A stretch of 64,000 nucleotides of DNA, from contig CALDPX010000041.1 of the NCBI GenBank assembly GCA_937911745.1, positions 124,001 through 188,000 on the forward strand, read 5' to 3'. The notes below the pieces were generated by a model. It saw nothing but the letters and a program-made list of their open reading frames with translations. It was not told where the DNA came from and searched no databases. The first letter of the stretch is position 1, and each line of letters starts with the position of its first letter. The position numbers and the translations under genes were made by a program. Positions 16,410 to 25,290 of the stretch are shown here, one piece after another. The stretch is from an uncultured Alistipes sp. (GTDB lineage Bacteria; Bacteroidota; Bacteroidia; Bacteroidales; Rikenellaceae).

Positions 16410-19010
16410 ATGAAAAAACTGTTACTATTTTTTGCGGTATTGGGTTCCGTGCTGATGTTTTCGTGTAAGGAAGCCGAGCCAGATGGCGATGTTCTGAGGG
16501 TAAATCCCACAACGCTCAAATTTCCCCAAAGGGCCGATAGTAAGACTATTGACTTCTATGCCAAAACCGAGTGGAGTGCAGAGATTACTGAGGGCTCCGA
16601 GTGGGTATCGCTCGACACTACCAATGGTCTTTCCTATGAGGGTATCTTGGTTGTTTCGGTGACGGCCAACCCCGATGAAGGACAGCGTCAGGGTGAAATT
16701 ACCTTCACAATGGGCGCAGAGAAAGAGGTGCTGACCATCGAACAGAGTGGTACGGGAATGCCCGGCGTTGTGATGCCCGAGGCTATTATGCGTCCCGATG
16801 TATTGACCCCTATCAACTACACTCCCGACTATATTGATGGTGGTATGGATGGTGTAACCATAGAGATTACCGAGAAGACTACAAACAACTTTAAGTTCAC
16901 AATGACTCCTGGTGCGAACATCCAATCCTACCGCTTGGATGTATATCCTTTGTGCCGCCTCTACAACTCTCTCTATGAATCGATGAATAATGCGCATATG
17001 GATATGACTCAGGCCTTGCCGGACGATATGGTTGAGGAGATGATTAGAGGTTTTATCTTCGATACTTCGGGTGCCGGTGCCTACACATTCTCGGTAGACA
17101 ACATGGAGGATTTCTTGCGTCATGAGTTCGATTGGATGAATACGGAATATGCTCAGGCCAAGATTGTGCCCGATTGCGAGTATGTTATTGCGGCTGTGGG
17201 TTGTTTCGATAAGGATGGTTATGAGCAGGGTGATTTGTCACTTTGCTATGTTCGCACGCCATACTATCCCTTGCAGGGCGATCCCCGTGTGGAGATGGAG
17301 GTTCTCACCTCTTTCAATGCTATGCAGATAGACTACATTCCCAACAAGGATGCCAAGTATTTCTATGAGTGGTGCTCCGATGAGTCGGATTTGCAGCCCT
17401 ACATTGACACCTATGGTGAGAAACTCTACATTGATTTTATGCGTAACGCGGTTTATGATCCAAGGTCGTGTAGCGATGCTGATGCTTTGTTTTTTTATAG
17501 GAATTTTGGCAGCGCAGCTTCACCCGAAGTGCCCATTATGGCAACTACTGTTGGTTTGGATGCCAACTACACTCCCGCCACGACTATGGAGAGAGAGATC
17601 TTTACATTGCGTGAGCGTCCTGCCGAAACCACTCCTGCCGAGGCCACTATCACCATCGACGAAGAGCATGTTGGTGCAACCGTATTTTGGCTCAATGTTG
17701 AGATGGCAGCCAACTGTAATGCGGCTGTAATGAGGGTTTATACCAAAGATGAAGCCGAAGAGGTGAAGAAGATGAGCGAGGCAGAGTTGGCTGTTTTGGC
17801 TCGCGAGATTTACGAGAATGGCTGGGGCTTTGGCAATAAGAACTATGGTTACAATCTCGACACAGACGAACTTACGGGTTCTTCGTATAGAATGTCGGAG
17901 CCTTGGGTATCGTGTGAGTCGGATACGGAGTATGTTATTGCCTATACTGCTATGAACCAGTATAAGGAGGTCGCTCCTTTGAAATTCACCGATGTTGTGA
18001 AGACCAAACCTATTGTAAAAGACACTCCCGAGGTGAGTGAGGAGAATGCGGTGTTGGAACTCACAGCCAATGGTACACAGGAGGTGACGGTTAAGTTTAC
18101 CTATGATTTCGACAAGGTGGCAAAAATTCACTTCCAGTTTGTGGAGGGCTACGAGTATGAGACGTGGGTACCCACTCCCACCAACGAGGCAACTCGCGAA
18201 GACTTCATCAACTTCCTCTTTGAGGAGGGTGACAACCAAGGTCCCACCAATGCGCAGAACATACCTGTCAACCACTGGTGGAGCGAGCCTCATGGCGTGG
18301 ATAGCTACACTCTAATCAACGATCCCAACACCACTTACACTGTTGCTTATGTGGCAGAGGACTGGAATGGTGTGCTTGGCGAGGTTAAGTTCGGTAGTGC
18401 TACCACCGATCCTCTTGTGGGTGGCAACGATCCCCAAATGAGTATTACGGGAGATTACACTGCCGATGGTCAGCCTTTCTTTACGTTTGCAATGGTTAAG
18501 GATGCAATGCAAATGTATACTGCCGTGTGCGATGGAAACTCGATGAAAGAACTTTACGACCTGGGCAACCGCAACAAACTGCGCTATAAGGATGCCGTTA
18601 CTCTCTTCGAAAACTTCATCATGAGCTATGGTATTAGTCGCTATGCAACCACTGCTACCGAGTTGGCGGATGGTTTATGTGTGGCAATCGGTATGGCTAT
18701 TGGTGGCGAGGCTGGCGCTCCTATTTATGGACCTATGGAGCACCTCATCTACGCAAACGAGGAGTTCCGTACCCTTGCCTACTACTACCCGAATGATGTT
18801 CCTGCGTCTGTTCAAGGTGCAATTCGTGCTGCTCGTCAGCAGGTTATCACTGCTCACGAGAGAAGTGTAGGCTATGTTCATTCGAGCGAGTTGCCCGAGG
18901 TGGAGTGTGGTGTGCGTACACAGAGTATCGCAGAGTTTGCCGAGAGTAGGAATATGACTTTGGTCGATTATGGCAAACTCTCTTCACACCCCAAAGCAAC
19001 GGGCAGATAG
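16410..19010 (+). CDS. BACON-domain surface lipoprotein with Fn3-like modules
   Basis: An 866-residue lipoprotein (signal MKKLLLFFAVLGSVLMFSC). Just after the lipid anchor comes one BACON domain (about residues 30-115: VNPTTLKFPQ ... TEWSAEITEGSEWVSL ... VLTIEQSG), a Bacteroidota Ig-like module that binds carbohydrate or other surface ligands or acts as a spacer. The rest is several Fn3-like modules with phrases such as SDTEYVIAYTAMNQYKE. No catalytic motif was recognised. The ATG at 16410 gives the best signal peptide; a TTG two codons upstream is less likely. Analogous in size and style to 7579-10323. Confidence 0.8.
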   Translation: MKKLLLFFAVLGSVLMFSCKEAEPDGDVLRVNPTTLKFPQRADSKTIDFYAKTEWSAEITEGSEWVSLDTTNGLSYEGILVVSVTANPDEGQRQGEITFTMGAEKEVLTIEQSGTGMPGVVMPEAIMRPDVLTPINYTPDYIDGGMDGVTIEITEKTTNNFKFTMTPGANIQSYRLDVYPLCRLYNSLYESMNNAHMDMTQALPDDMVEEMIRGFIFDTSGAGAYTFSVDNMEDFLRHEFDWMNTEYAQAKIVPDCEYVIAAVGCFDKDGYEQGDLSLCYVRTPYYPLQGDPRVEMEVLTSFNAMQIDYIPNKDAKYFYEWCSDESDLQPYIDTYGEKLYIDFMRNAVYDPRSCSDADALFFYRNFGSAASPEVPIMATTVGLDANYTPATTMEREIFTLRERPAETTPAEATITIDEEHVGATVFWLNVEMAANCNAAVMRVYTKDEAEEVKKMSEAELAVLAREIYENGWGFGNKNYGYNLDTDELTGSSYRMSEPWVSCESDTEYVIAYTAMNQYKEVAPLKFTDVVKTKPIVKDTPEVSEENAVLELTANGTQEVTVKFTYDFDKVAKIHFQFVEGYEYETWVPTPTNEATREDFINFLFEEGDNQGPTNAQNIPVNHWWSEPHGVDSYTLINDPNTTYTVAYVAEDWNGVLGEVKFGSATTDPLVGGNDPQMSITGDYTADGQPFFTFAMVKDAMQMYTAVCDGNSMKELYDLGNRNKLRYKDAVTLFENFIMSYGISRYATTATELADGLCVAIGMAIGGEAGAPIYGPMEHLIYANEEFRTLAYYYPNDVPASVQGAIRAARQQVITAHERSVGYVHSSELPEVECGVRTQSIAEFAESRNMTLVDYGKLSSHPKATGR

Positions 19011-19035
19011 AGAAATAAAGACAAAAAAACGGTGG

Positions 19036-19072
19036 TTTTTTGTATATTTTATTGATTATTTTTGTATATTTG
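19036..19072 (+). promoter_or_regulatory. Promoter of the coiled-coil surface lipoprotein gene
   Basis: TTTTTTG ending at 19042 and TATATTTG at 19065-19072. The 22-bp spacing is slightly long. The predicted start near 19078 puts the following hairpin at the very 5' end of the mRNA. Confidence 0.6.
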
Positions 19073-19084
19073 CAGAAGTCGTGA

Positions 19085-19130
19085 GGTTCTTGCCCCAATG
19101 CTTTTTTTGAGAAGTATTGGGGTAAGAGCC
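19085..19130 (+). ncRNA. 5'-end stem-loop in the leader of the 19202 gene
   Basis: A continuous 17-bp stem (19085-19101 with 19114-19130) encloses a 12-nt loop. Three of the pairs are G-U wobbles that exist only in the rightward RNA; on the other strand they would be A-C mismatches, so the structure belongs to this transcript. It lacks a following T-run, so it is more likely an mRNA-stabilising or regulatory hairpin than a terminator. Confidence 0.6.
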
Positions 19131-19201
19131 ACAGGATTGGTAAGTTGGCAAATTGATAATTTTATAATTCACCTATTTTTATTAACCAAATTTTTTTGCT
19201 T

Positions 19202-22063
19202 ATGAAAAGATTTTTCCGCAATTTGAAAACTCTTGCATTGGTAGCATTGGTTGGTGTTGCCACATTGGCAACGTCTTGTGCAAAGGACGACATTGACCAA
19301 ATCAAGGCAGATCTTTCGGATCTTACCGAGCGCGTAGCGGAGTTGGAGCAGAAACTCAACGATGAGGTTGCTGCATTGAAGGCTCTTATTGACGACAAGG
19401 TTGCCATTGTTGCTTGCGAGCAGGACGATGCCGGCAACTGGATTGTAACCCTTGCAGATGGCACCGAAGTTAATATTTCGGGTGTAGGTCAGAGCGACCT
19501 CACAGTTGTGAAGGAGGATGGTGTTTACTATTGGGCACAGGTTGTCGATGGCAATGTTGTTGCGATGGTTGATGCCAATGGTAACAAAATTGCAGTTGTA
19601 GACGATGCTCAGGTGCGCCAGGATGCTGAGGGTAATACCGAGGTTTCGTTGGACGGTGGTGAGACTTGGGTTAAACTTGCCAAAGAGGCAACAAGTTTGT
19701 TCTCGGACGTAGTTGTTGAGGACGGCAAAGTAACCTTCGTTTTGGCAGGTGGCGAGTCGTTCACTGTTGCTCTTCCCGAGGAGTTCAAGTTTGCCGTATC
19801 GGGCAACGCTGCATTCTTCCGTGGTGGCGAGACCAAGACCTTCAAGGTTGAGGCACAGGCTATCAGCGATGCAGCTTTGCTTAATACTCCCAAAGGTTGG
19901 GCTGTTGAGTACACCGGCGATGCTCTGACCGTTACTGCTCCCACCGAGGAGGCTGTTGCAGCTGGCGAGGCAGACGAGAAAGCAACCATCAAGGTGTTGG
20001 GTGTTTCTGCCGGCAACCACGCAGTTATTGGTAAACTCACCGTTAAACTTGGCATAGACTTCGAGATGCTCTTTGAGGAGCGCACGGTTTCTGATTGGGT
20101 ATATAATCCTGAAATTGGCGAAACAGAATATGTGACCACCACGGGTATTGCTCTTGTTATTCACAACTACAAGACTATTGTCGATCAATGGGGCGATGAG
20201 GGCTATGCTAAAATGTACTATGGCATTATGCCTAAGGGTGCTATGACCCCCGAGCAGATCGTTGATATGTGCGTTAATTACAACTATGAACTTGGCTACA
20301 CTTATGGAGAATTCTGGGGTTATCCAGATTCAGATGAGATTGTAGATGGCGCTGCGGAGATTGTTGAACTTATTGAAAGTTTTGTGGGAGAGTGTTTCCC
20401 CAATGACAGCGAAACCGGTCACCGCGTAAAACCCGTTATTGGTCAGGAGTATGAAATCTGGGCAGGTTTCTATGCTACAGACGATGATTACAATACTATT
20501 TTCAATGCCGAAGATATCGTTATGGTGGACTACGTTCACGCAGGCTACGAGATTGAGCAGGTAGGTGAGAGTACTCCTCTCGATGTTCAGATTGCTGTTG
20601 GTATCGCAGGCTACGATGGTTATAGCATCTATCTTGGCGAGAAAGACGCTTGGAAAGAGGAGTTTGAGGCTTGGAAACAGTCTCTCGAAGGGGGCTGGGG
20701 TGAACCCTATCTTGGTTGGTTGGGTACCGAGAGCCGCTTTGAGGGTTCGCTCTTCGAGTTCGGTGCTGACCCCGATGCCTATAATCCTATGGTTGTTAAA
20801 CCCGGTACTACCTACGACTTGGCAATCCTTATTCTCGACAACGACAAACAGCCCGAGGATTACACCTTGGAGGATGTAAAGGTAACTTCGTTTACTACCG
20901 CTCCCGCTGGCTCGGGTAGCGCAGTTAAACCCACTATGACATTGTCGGATGTAGGTATGACTTATGCGGATGTTACCATTACTACCGAGGACGCTTATGC
21001 TACCTACTACAAACTCTACCTCGAAAAACCCGAGAATCTCACCGTTGAGCAACTTCTGGCAGATGGTAAAGGTAGTACCAATCCCGATAACTATGTCGGA
21101 AATTATAGTTTGACTCCCGGTCAGAAGTTCTGGGTTGCAGCAGTGGCTCTCGACAACGAGGGTAACTTTGGCGAGGTTGTAATTGCTGAGTTTGCTGCTA
21201 AGGATATTGAGTATTCCGAAGGTCTTACCGTAACCATTGGCGAGGTTACCAATAGCGAGAATGGCAAAACCGTATATGTTCCCGTAACTTGCGCCGGTGA
21301 TGTATACCGCTACAAATATGCATACATCAGCGATAGCGAATGGACCTACACTTGGGGTGGTTCGCTCGAAGCAGCCGAGGCTAAACTTGCTGCCGCTCAG
21401 TATATGTATAGTATTGGTGAATGGCCTCAATTTGCTTATGTTGAAGAGATGACCGACAATACCATCGTTATTAATGGTTATTCAGCACCTCAGCAAAAGG
21501 CTCACATCTTGGTGATCGCTTTGGATGAGGACAACAATCAGTCGCACGCTGCCTATGTAGAGTATACCCCCACTGGCGAGGCTATGCAACTCATCTACGA
21601 CGATGAGGAGGGTTGGGAATTTGGTAAACCCACCGTATCATATCAAGGTCTTATCGATGGCTTTGATTCGCTTGGCTATGAGGAAAAACAGGTTGCTTTC
21701 AATGTTACTTTCACTGAGGGTACCGCGGAGGTATATGTTTGGATTACCGGCTCGGATTACCTCTCTTCATACTCTCCCTACGCTTTGGTAGATGGTATGA
21801 TTAGTGGTGATATTTATGGTGTGAATACCCTCACCGAGAGTGGTGTGGCAGCACGCTATTATACCTATTGCAGGGATTATAGAGACCCAGATGATCCCAC
21901 GTGGGATAGCGATGGTATGGTTGTGATTGCTTGGAAAGATACCAACAACAAGTATCACCAGGCTTGGTACAACCGCGAGGTGGCAGAGGCTGCTCAGGAT
22001 GACATCGAAGCCCAGTATGCATTGGAGAACTCCGGCGATAACGGAGGTATTATGCCTTTCTAA
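19202..22063 (+). CDS. Large surface lipoprotein, DUF4988-like coiled-coil N-terminus plus Fn3-like modules
   Basis: A 953-residue lipoprotein (ATSC lipobox near residue 24). A short coiled coil follows (IDQIKADLSDLTERVAELEQ), then a small beta domain (IVTLADGTEVNISG) typical of the DUF4988 / PL29-N-terminal-like Bacteroidota surface proteins. The remainder is Fn3-like modules with closing phrases such as GQKFWVAAVALDNEGNFGEV. No lyase or protease domain was recognised. The coiled coil may drive trimerisation or lift the protein off the membrane. It has its own promoter, leader hairpin and terminator, so it is a separate unit next to the BACON gene. An alternative start two codons upstream (TTG) is unlikely. 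Confidence 0.8.
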   Translation: MKRFFRNLKTLALVALVGVATLATSCAKDDIDQIKADLSDLTERVAELEQKLNDEVAALKALIDDKVAIVACEQDDAGNWIVTLADGTEVNISGVGQSDLTVVKEDGVYYWAQVVDGNVVAMVDANGNKIAVVDDAQVRQDAEGNTEVSLDGGETWVKLAKEATSLFSDVVVEDGKVTFVLAGGESFTVALPEEFKFAVSGNAAFFRGGETKTFKVEAQAISDAALLNTPKGWAVEYTGDALTVTAPTEEAVAAGEADEKATIKVLGVSAGNHAVIGKLTVKLGIDFEMLFEERTVSDWVYNPEIGETEYVTTTGIALVIHNYKTIVDQWGDEGYAKMYYGIMPKGAMTPEQIVDMCVNYNYELGYTYGEFWGYPDSDEIVDGAAEIVELIESFVGECFPNDSETGHRVKPVIGQEYEIWAGFYATDDDYNTIFNAEDIVMVDYVHAGYEIEQVGESTPLDVQIAVGIAGYDGYSIYLGEKDAWKEEFEAWKQSLEGGWGEPYLGWLGTESRFEGSLFEFGADPDAYNPMVVKPGTTYDLAILILDNDKQPEDYTLEDVKVTSFTTAPAGSGSAVKPTMTLSDVGMTYADVTITTEDAYATYYKLYLEKPENLTVEQLLADGKGSTNPDNYVGNYSLTPGQKFWVAAVALDNEGNFGEVVIAEFAAKDIEYSEGLTVTIGEVTNSENGKTVYVPVTCAGDVYRYKYAYISDSEWTYTWGGSLEAAEAKLAAAQYMYSIGEWPQFAYVEEMTDNTIVINGYSAPQQKAHILVIALDEDNNQSHAAYVEYTPTGEAMQLIYDDEEGWEFGKPTVSYQGLIDGFDSLGYEEKQVAFNVTFTEGTAEVYVWITGSDYLSSYSPYALVDGMISGDIYGVNTLTESGVAARYYTYCRDYRDPDDPTWDSDGMVVIAWKDTNNKYHQAWYNREVAEAAQDDIEAQYALENSGDNGGIMPF

Positions 22064-22089
22064 TAGTTACCTGTTGGTAGTTAAAAATT

Positions 22090-22126
22090 GTGGTGGTACT
22101 CTAAAAGAGTACCACCACTTTTTTTT
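22090..22126 (+). terminator. Terminator of the 19202 gene
   Basis: A perfect 13-bp stem (GTGGTGGTACTCT/AGAGTACCACCAC) with a 3-nt loop is followed by eight T. Confidence 0.95.
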
Positions 22127-22166
22127 CAGAAACACATATAGCGGGCTCGCTCCTTCTTCTGCAAGA

Positions 22167-22265
22167 GATAGCAGGGATAGCAGGGATAGCAGGGATAACA
22201 GGGATAGCAGGGAATACTCTTTGTAACCCTTGTAACCCTTGCAACCCCTGCAACCCCTGCAACCC
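22167..22265. repeat. Two adjacent 9-bp tandem arrays
   Basis: 22167-22211 holds five copies of GATAGCAGG (one with a base change). 22221-22265 holds five copies of a TTGTAACCC-type unit drifting to CTGCAACCC. There are no spacers, so this is not a CRISPR array. The arrays fill the gap between the two converging terminators. Confidence 0.85.
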
Positions 22266-22308
22266 TCCCCTAAGTTAGGGGAGGGTGCCGAAGGCGGGAG
22301 AGGTCTGT
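22263..22308. repeat. Dispersed intergenic element, copy 1
   Basis: Starts CCCTCCCCTAAGTTAGGGG and ends GGGAGAGGTCTGT. A second copy with the same order lies at 57467-57514. The first part is an inverted repeat (CCCCTAA/TTAGGGG). Confidence 0.7.
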
Positions 22309-22336
22309 AAAAAAAACGAGCCGAAATTTCGGCTCG
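22308..22336 (-). terminator. Terminator of the shikimate operon
   Basis: A perfect 20-bp palindrome (CGAGCCGAAA/TTTCGGCTCG, 22317-22336) is followed leftward by a run of eight T. It lies 33 bp past the aroC stop. The 304-bp gap 22064-22368 holds only terminators and repeats. Confidence 0.9.
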
Positions 22337-22348
22337 CACTATAACTTT

Positions 22349-22374
22349 CAATTTTCAATTTTCAATTTTCAATT
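22349..22374. repeat. 7-bp tandem array (CAATTTT)
   Basis: Four units with a C every 7 bp (22349, 22356, 22363, 22370), just after the aroC stop codon. Confidence 0.7.
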
Positions 22375-23340
22375 CGCACTTGCATCCGCCAGCGCAATAG
22401 CCACCGCTGCCTCCACAACCACTGCTGCACGCAGGGCTATGCATAGGTCGTGCCTGCCGCCGATGCTGAGAGGCTCCACACTACCCGAGAGGGTATTGAG
22501 AGTGTGTTGCTCGCGCCTTATGCTCGAAGTGGGTTTCACTGCCACGCGCACCACAATGGGGTTGCCATTCGAGATGCCGCCATTGATACCTCCTGCGCCA
22601 TTGGTCGCCGTAGTACCATCGGGGCTGATGATGGGGTCGTTGTGCTCCGAGCCATGCTTGCGTGCAGCCTCGAAACCATCGCCAAACTCCACACCCCGAA
22701 TGCCGGGAATGGAAAACAAGAGGTGGCTTATGGTACTCTCCAACGAGTCGAAAAATGGCTCGCCAAGACCTACGCCCACGCCCTCGGCACGGCACTCTAC
22801 AATGCCACCGAGTGAGTCGCCATCCGAGGCGACTTGTGTGAGCATCTCTTGCCACTTTGCGGGGTTGCTCTCGCCACCAATCTCGCACACTCGGGCAGTA
22901 ATCTTCGCACCCACAATCTTCTTGGCTACCACGCCTGCCGCCACAAGAGCCACCGTAAGCCTGCCCGAGAAGTGACCTCCGCCACGAGGGTCATTCCAGC
23001 CGCCAAACTTCTTGGCAGCCACCCAATCGGCGTGTCCGGGACGGGGCGTGTGGGTAAGGGGTGCGTAGTCCTCGCTCTGCTGATGGCGATTGCGGAAGAG
23101 TATTGCTACGGGTGCGCCTGTGGTATGCCCGTTGAAGATGCCGCTGAGCAGTTCGGGTTCATCGGGCTCGGTGCGAGAGGTTGTACCGAGCGTGCCACCC
23201 TTGCGGCGTGCCAAATCCTCGGCAAAATCCGCCTCCGAAAGAGGAATACCTGCGGGTACTCCGTCTATCACTACACCTACTGCCGCACCGTGTGACTCGC
23301 CGAAGAGCGAAATGCGAAAATTGTGTCCAAAAGAGTTCAT
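22369..23340 (-). CDS. aroC: Chorismate synthase
   Basis: The 323-residue enzyme converts 5-enolpyruvylshikimate-3-phosphate to chorismate with reduced FMN, the last step of the shikimate pathway. The N-terminus MNSFGHNFRISLFGESHG is diagnostic, as are RPGHADWVAAKKFG, the DPRGGGHFSGRLT flavin/substrate segment and NGAGGINGGISNG. It is shorter than the usual 350-360 residues, mainly at the C-terminus, but all early and middle motifs are present. It begins 2 bp after the stop of the upstream fusion gene, so the two are surely co-transcribed. Confidence 0.95.
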   Translation of the reverse strand: MNSFGHNFRISLFGESHGAAVGVVIDGVPAGIPLSEADFAEDLARRKGGTLGTTSRTEPDEPELLSGIFNGHTTGAPVAILFRNRHQQSEDYAPLTHTPRPGHADWVAAKKFGGWNDPRGGGHFSGRLTVALVAAGVVAKKIVGAKITARVCEIGGESNPAKWQEMLTQVASDGDSLGGIVECRAEGVGVGLGEPFFDSLESTISHLLFSIPGIRGVEFGDGFEAARKHGSEHNDPIISPDGTTATNGAGGINGGISNGNPIVVRVAVKPTSSIRREQHTLNTLSGSVEPLSIGGRHDLCIALRAAVVVEAAVAIALADASAN

Positions 23341-23342
23341 TG

Positions 23343-25259
23343 TTATCTCTGTTTTGCTGTTAGTTGCTCAAAAAAGTCGGGAAAGGATTTTGCCACACAC
23401 TCCACATTGTCAATCGTGGGCTTTTGGGGCATAAAGAGTGCTGCCACTGCGAGAGCCATCGCTATGCGGTGGTCGTTATGACTCCCAAGGGGTGCCGAGC
23501 GCAGGTCGCTTGTGCCCCAAACCACCAATTCATCGCCCTCTATTGCCACCCGTGCACCCAATGCCACAAGGTTTTCCACGAGCACCTCGGTGCGGTTGCT
23601 CTCCTTGTTGCGTAGGCGAGAGAGCCCACCAATGCGCGAAGAGCCCTCGCAGAAGAGTGCCAGCACCGCAAGCGTTGGCACCAGGTCGGGCGTGTGTGTG
23701 GCATCATAGTCAAACCCCCTCAGTCTGCCCGAGGGCAAAAATCGCACCTCGCCCTCGCTGTATTCAATCTCCGCTCCCGCAGAGCGCAAAATATCGAGCA
23801 CTGCCTCGTCTGCCTGCTCGGTGTGGGTTGTGGCTCGGAGGGTGTAGCACTCGGCAATCCTCTTGCCACTCTGAGCCACCGCAAAGGCTGCCGCAAAGTA
23901 GGATGCACCCGACCAATCGGCTCGGAGCCTTATCGTTGCCGAGTGGTAGCCTGTGGAGTTTATGGTTATGGTAAGTTGCTCCTCGCCCTCTATGGTCACG
24001 CTTGCTCCAAACTGCTCCATCATTCGGGCAGTGAGGAGTATGTAGGGGCGGCTTGTGGGGTTTGTGACCTTAAAAGTATGCTCGCCACCCGTTGCACCAA
24101 GTGCCAGCATCCAACCTGTCACGCTCTGCGAAGAGTGGCTGCCGTCAATGGTTATCTTGTTCTCTATTTTTGCCCCCGAATGAATAGTTATGGGGAGTTT
24201 GCCACTCTCGGAGGAGCAATCTGCCCCAAATCTTTCGAGTGTGGCAATGTCGCCTGCCAAGGAGCGTCCGAGGAGTGTGCCTTTACCCTCTATGGTTGTC
24301 CCTCCACCAAGCAACGCTACAATCGGCAGAGTTATCCTTGCCAGAAGTGCCGATTCGCCCACAGATACTCTTTGGTTGCTCTCGCAGAGCCTTTTGCGTG
24401 CTCCCTCCACTCCTGTGCCTTCAATGCGGAGTGTGGTGGGTGTAGGGTGGGAAATGTGTGCGCCAAGTGCCACAGCAACGCCCTCGGCAGCCAGCGAGTC
24501 GCCGCAAGGAGTGTAGTTCTCTATTGTTGTTGTGCCCTCGGCAAGCGTGGCAAGCATTATGGCTCTTTGTGCCTCACTCTTGGAGCAGGGAGGCGTTGCG
24601 AGGTGCGGAAGTGAGATGTATTCCAAACTATGCCCCACACAAAGCGACTCCTTCAACTCTTCGATTGTGGGTTGCCCCTCAGCGGTGCGTTCCTTCGCGG
24701 ATGGAGCAGCGTAGGTGTAGGGTGCACCCCTAAGGAGTGATAGTCGGCGCGTAAAAGCACCCTCACTACCCATCGCAAAGGCTACAAGTCTGCCACTCTC
24801 GAAACGCTCGTAGAGTCCCAGCGGAACGAGAGCCTCGGCTGTTGTGGTGGCGGTAGTGATAACTTTGGCAATGTCGCACCCTTCGGCAAACATCCCCTCG
24901 GCAGTTGCCACAAGTTCTTCGAGTGGGGGAGTGTTGGTGTAGTGGCGCGAGAAGAAAACTTTCACGCCTTTTTGGTGCGCATTTTTGGCAATATGTTGGC
25001 GAAAATCGTGTGGGCTAAGGTAGTCGATATCCACCGCCCACGCACCCGCCTCAATGGCAGAGAGGTATATCTCCAAGGCGTGCTCCTTGTCCCCACTATG
25101 GCAAGTGACAATCGCTCGGTTGCAGTGGCTAAGGAGTTCTTTCAACTCGCCCCGAGAGATACCCATAAGGTCACCACGCAACTCCACCAGCGGCTGGCTC
25201 TGGGCGAGCGTAAGCCACCTTGCAGGGTTGCGTTGGGATATGCTAAGACATATATCCAT
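23343..25259 (-). CDS. aroD-aroA: Fusion: type I 3-dehydroquinate dehydratase - EPSP synthase
   Basis: One open frame of 638 residues. Residues 1-205 resemble type I dehydroquinate dehydratase: VELRGDL, SRHYTNTPP (catalytic His106), CDIAKVI (Schiff-base Lys132), AMGSEGAFTRR (Arg171 or Arg172) and EGQP (Gln196). The usual Glu of the VDxE-L motif is Asp78 here. From about 213 on it is EPSP synthase: PCSKSEAQRA, GSHSSQSVTG, ADWSGASYFAA, TPDLVPTLAV, NKESNR, NDHRIAMA and KSFPDFFEQL. The two reactions are not consecutive in the pathway (steps 3 and 6). Gene order is DAHP synthase-mutase, this fusion, aroC. All key EPSP synthase motifs are there, so both halves look active. Confidence 0.9.
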   Translation of the reverse strand: MDICLSISQRNPARWLTLAQSQPLVELRGDLMGISRGELKELLSHCNRAIVTCHSGDKEHALEIYLSAIEAGAWAVDIDYLSPHDFRQHIAKNAHQKGVKVFFSRHYTNTPPLEELVATAEGMFAEGCDIAKVITTATTTAEALVPLGLYERFESGRLVAFAMGSEGAFTRRLSLLRGAPYTYAAPSAKERTAEGQPTIEELKESLCVGHSLEYISLPHLATPPCSKSEAQRAIMLATLAEGTTTIENYTPCGDSLAAEGVAVALGAHISHPTPTTLRIEGTGVEGARKRLCESNQRVSVGESALLARITLPIVALLGGGTTIEGKGTLLGRSLAGDIATLERFGADCSSESGKLPITIHSGAKIENKITIDGSHSSQSVTGWMLALGATGGEHTFKVTNPTSRPYILLTARMMEQFGASVTIEGEEQLTITINSTGYHSATIRLRADWSGASYFAAAFAVAQSGKRIAECYTLRATTHTEQADEAVLDILRSAGAEIEYSEGEVRFLPSGRLRGFDYDATHTPDLVPTLAVLALFCEGSSRIGGLSRLRNKESNRTEVLVENLVALGARVAIEGDELVVWGTSDLRSAPLGSHNDHRIAMALAVAALFMPQKPTIDNVECVAKSFPDFFEQLTAKQR

Positions 25260-25290
25260 TCGTGTATTGCCTATGGACTATCGTGTGGGG

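Noticed and set aside
14137..22063. Sus-type polysaccharide utilisation locus
   Set aside because: BACON and Fn3-like lipoproteins suggested it, but there is no SusC/SusD pair, glycoside hydrolase or hybrid sensor in this region.
22167..22265. Possible CRISPR array
   Set aside because: The 9-bp units are directly tandem with no spacers, and no cas genes are near.
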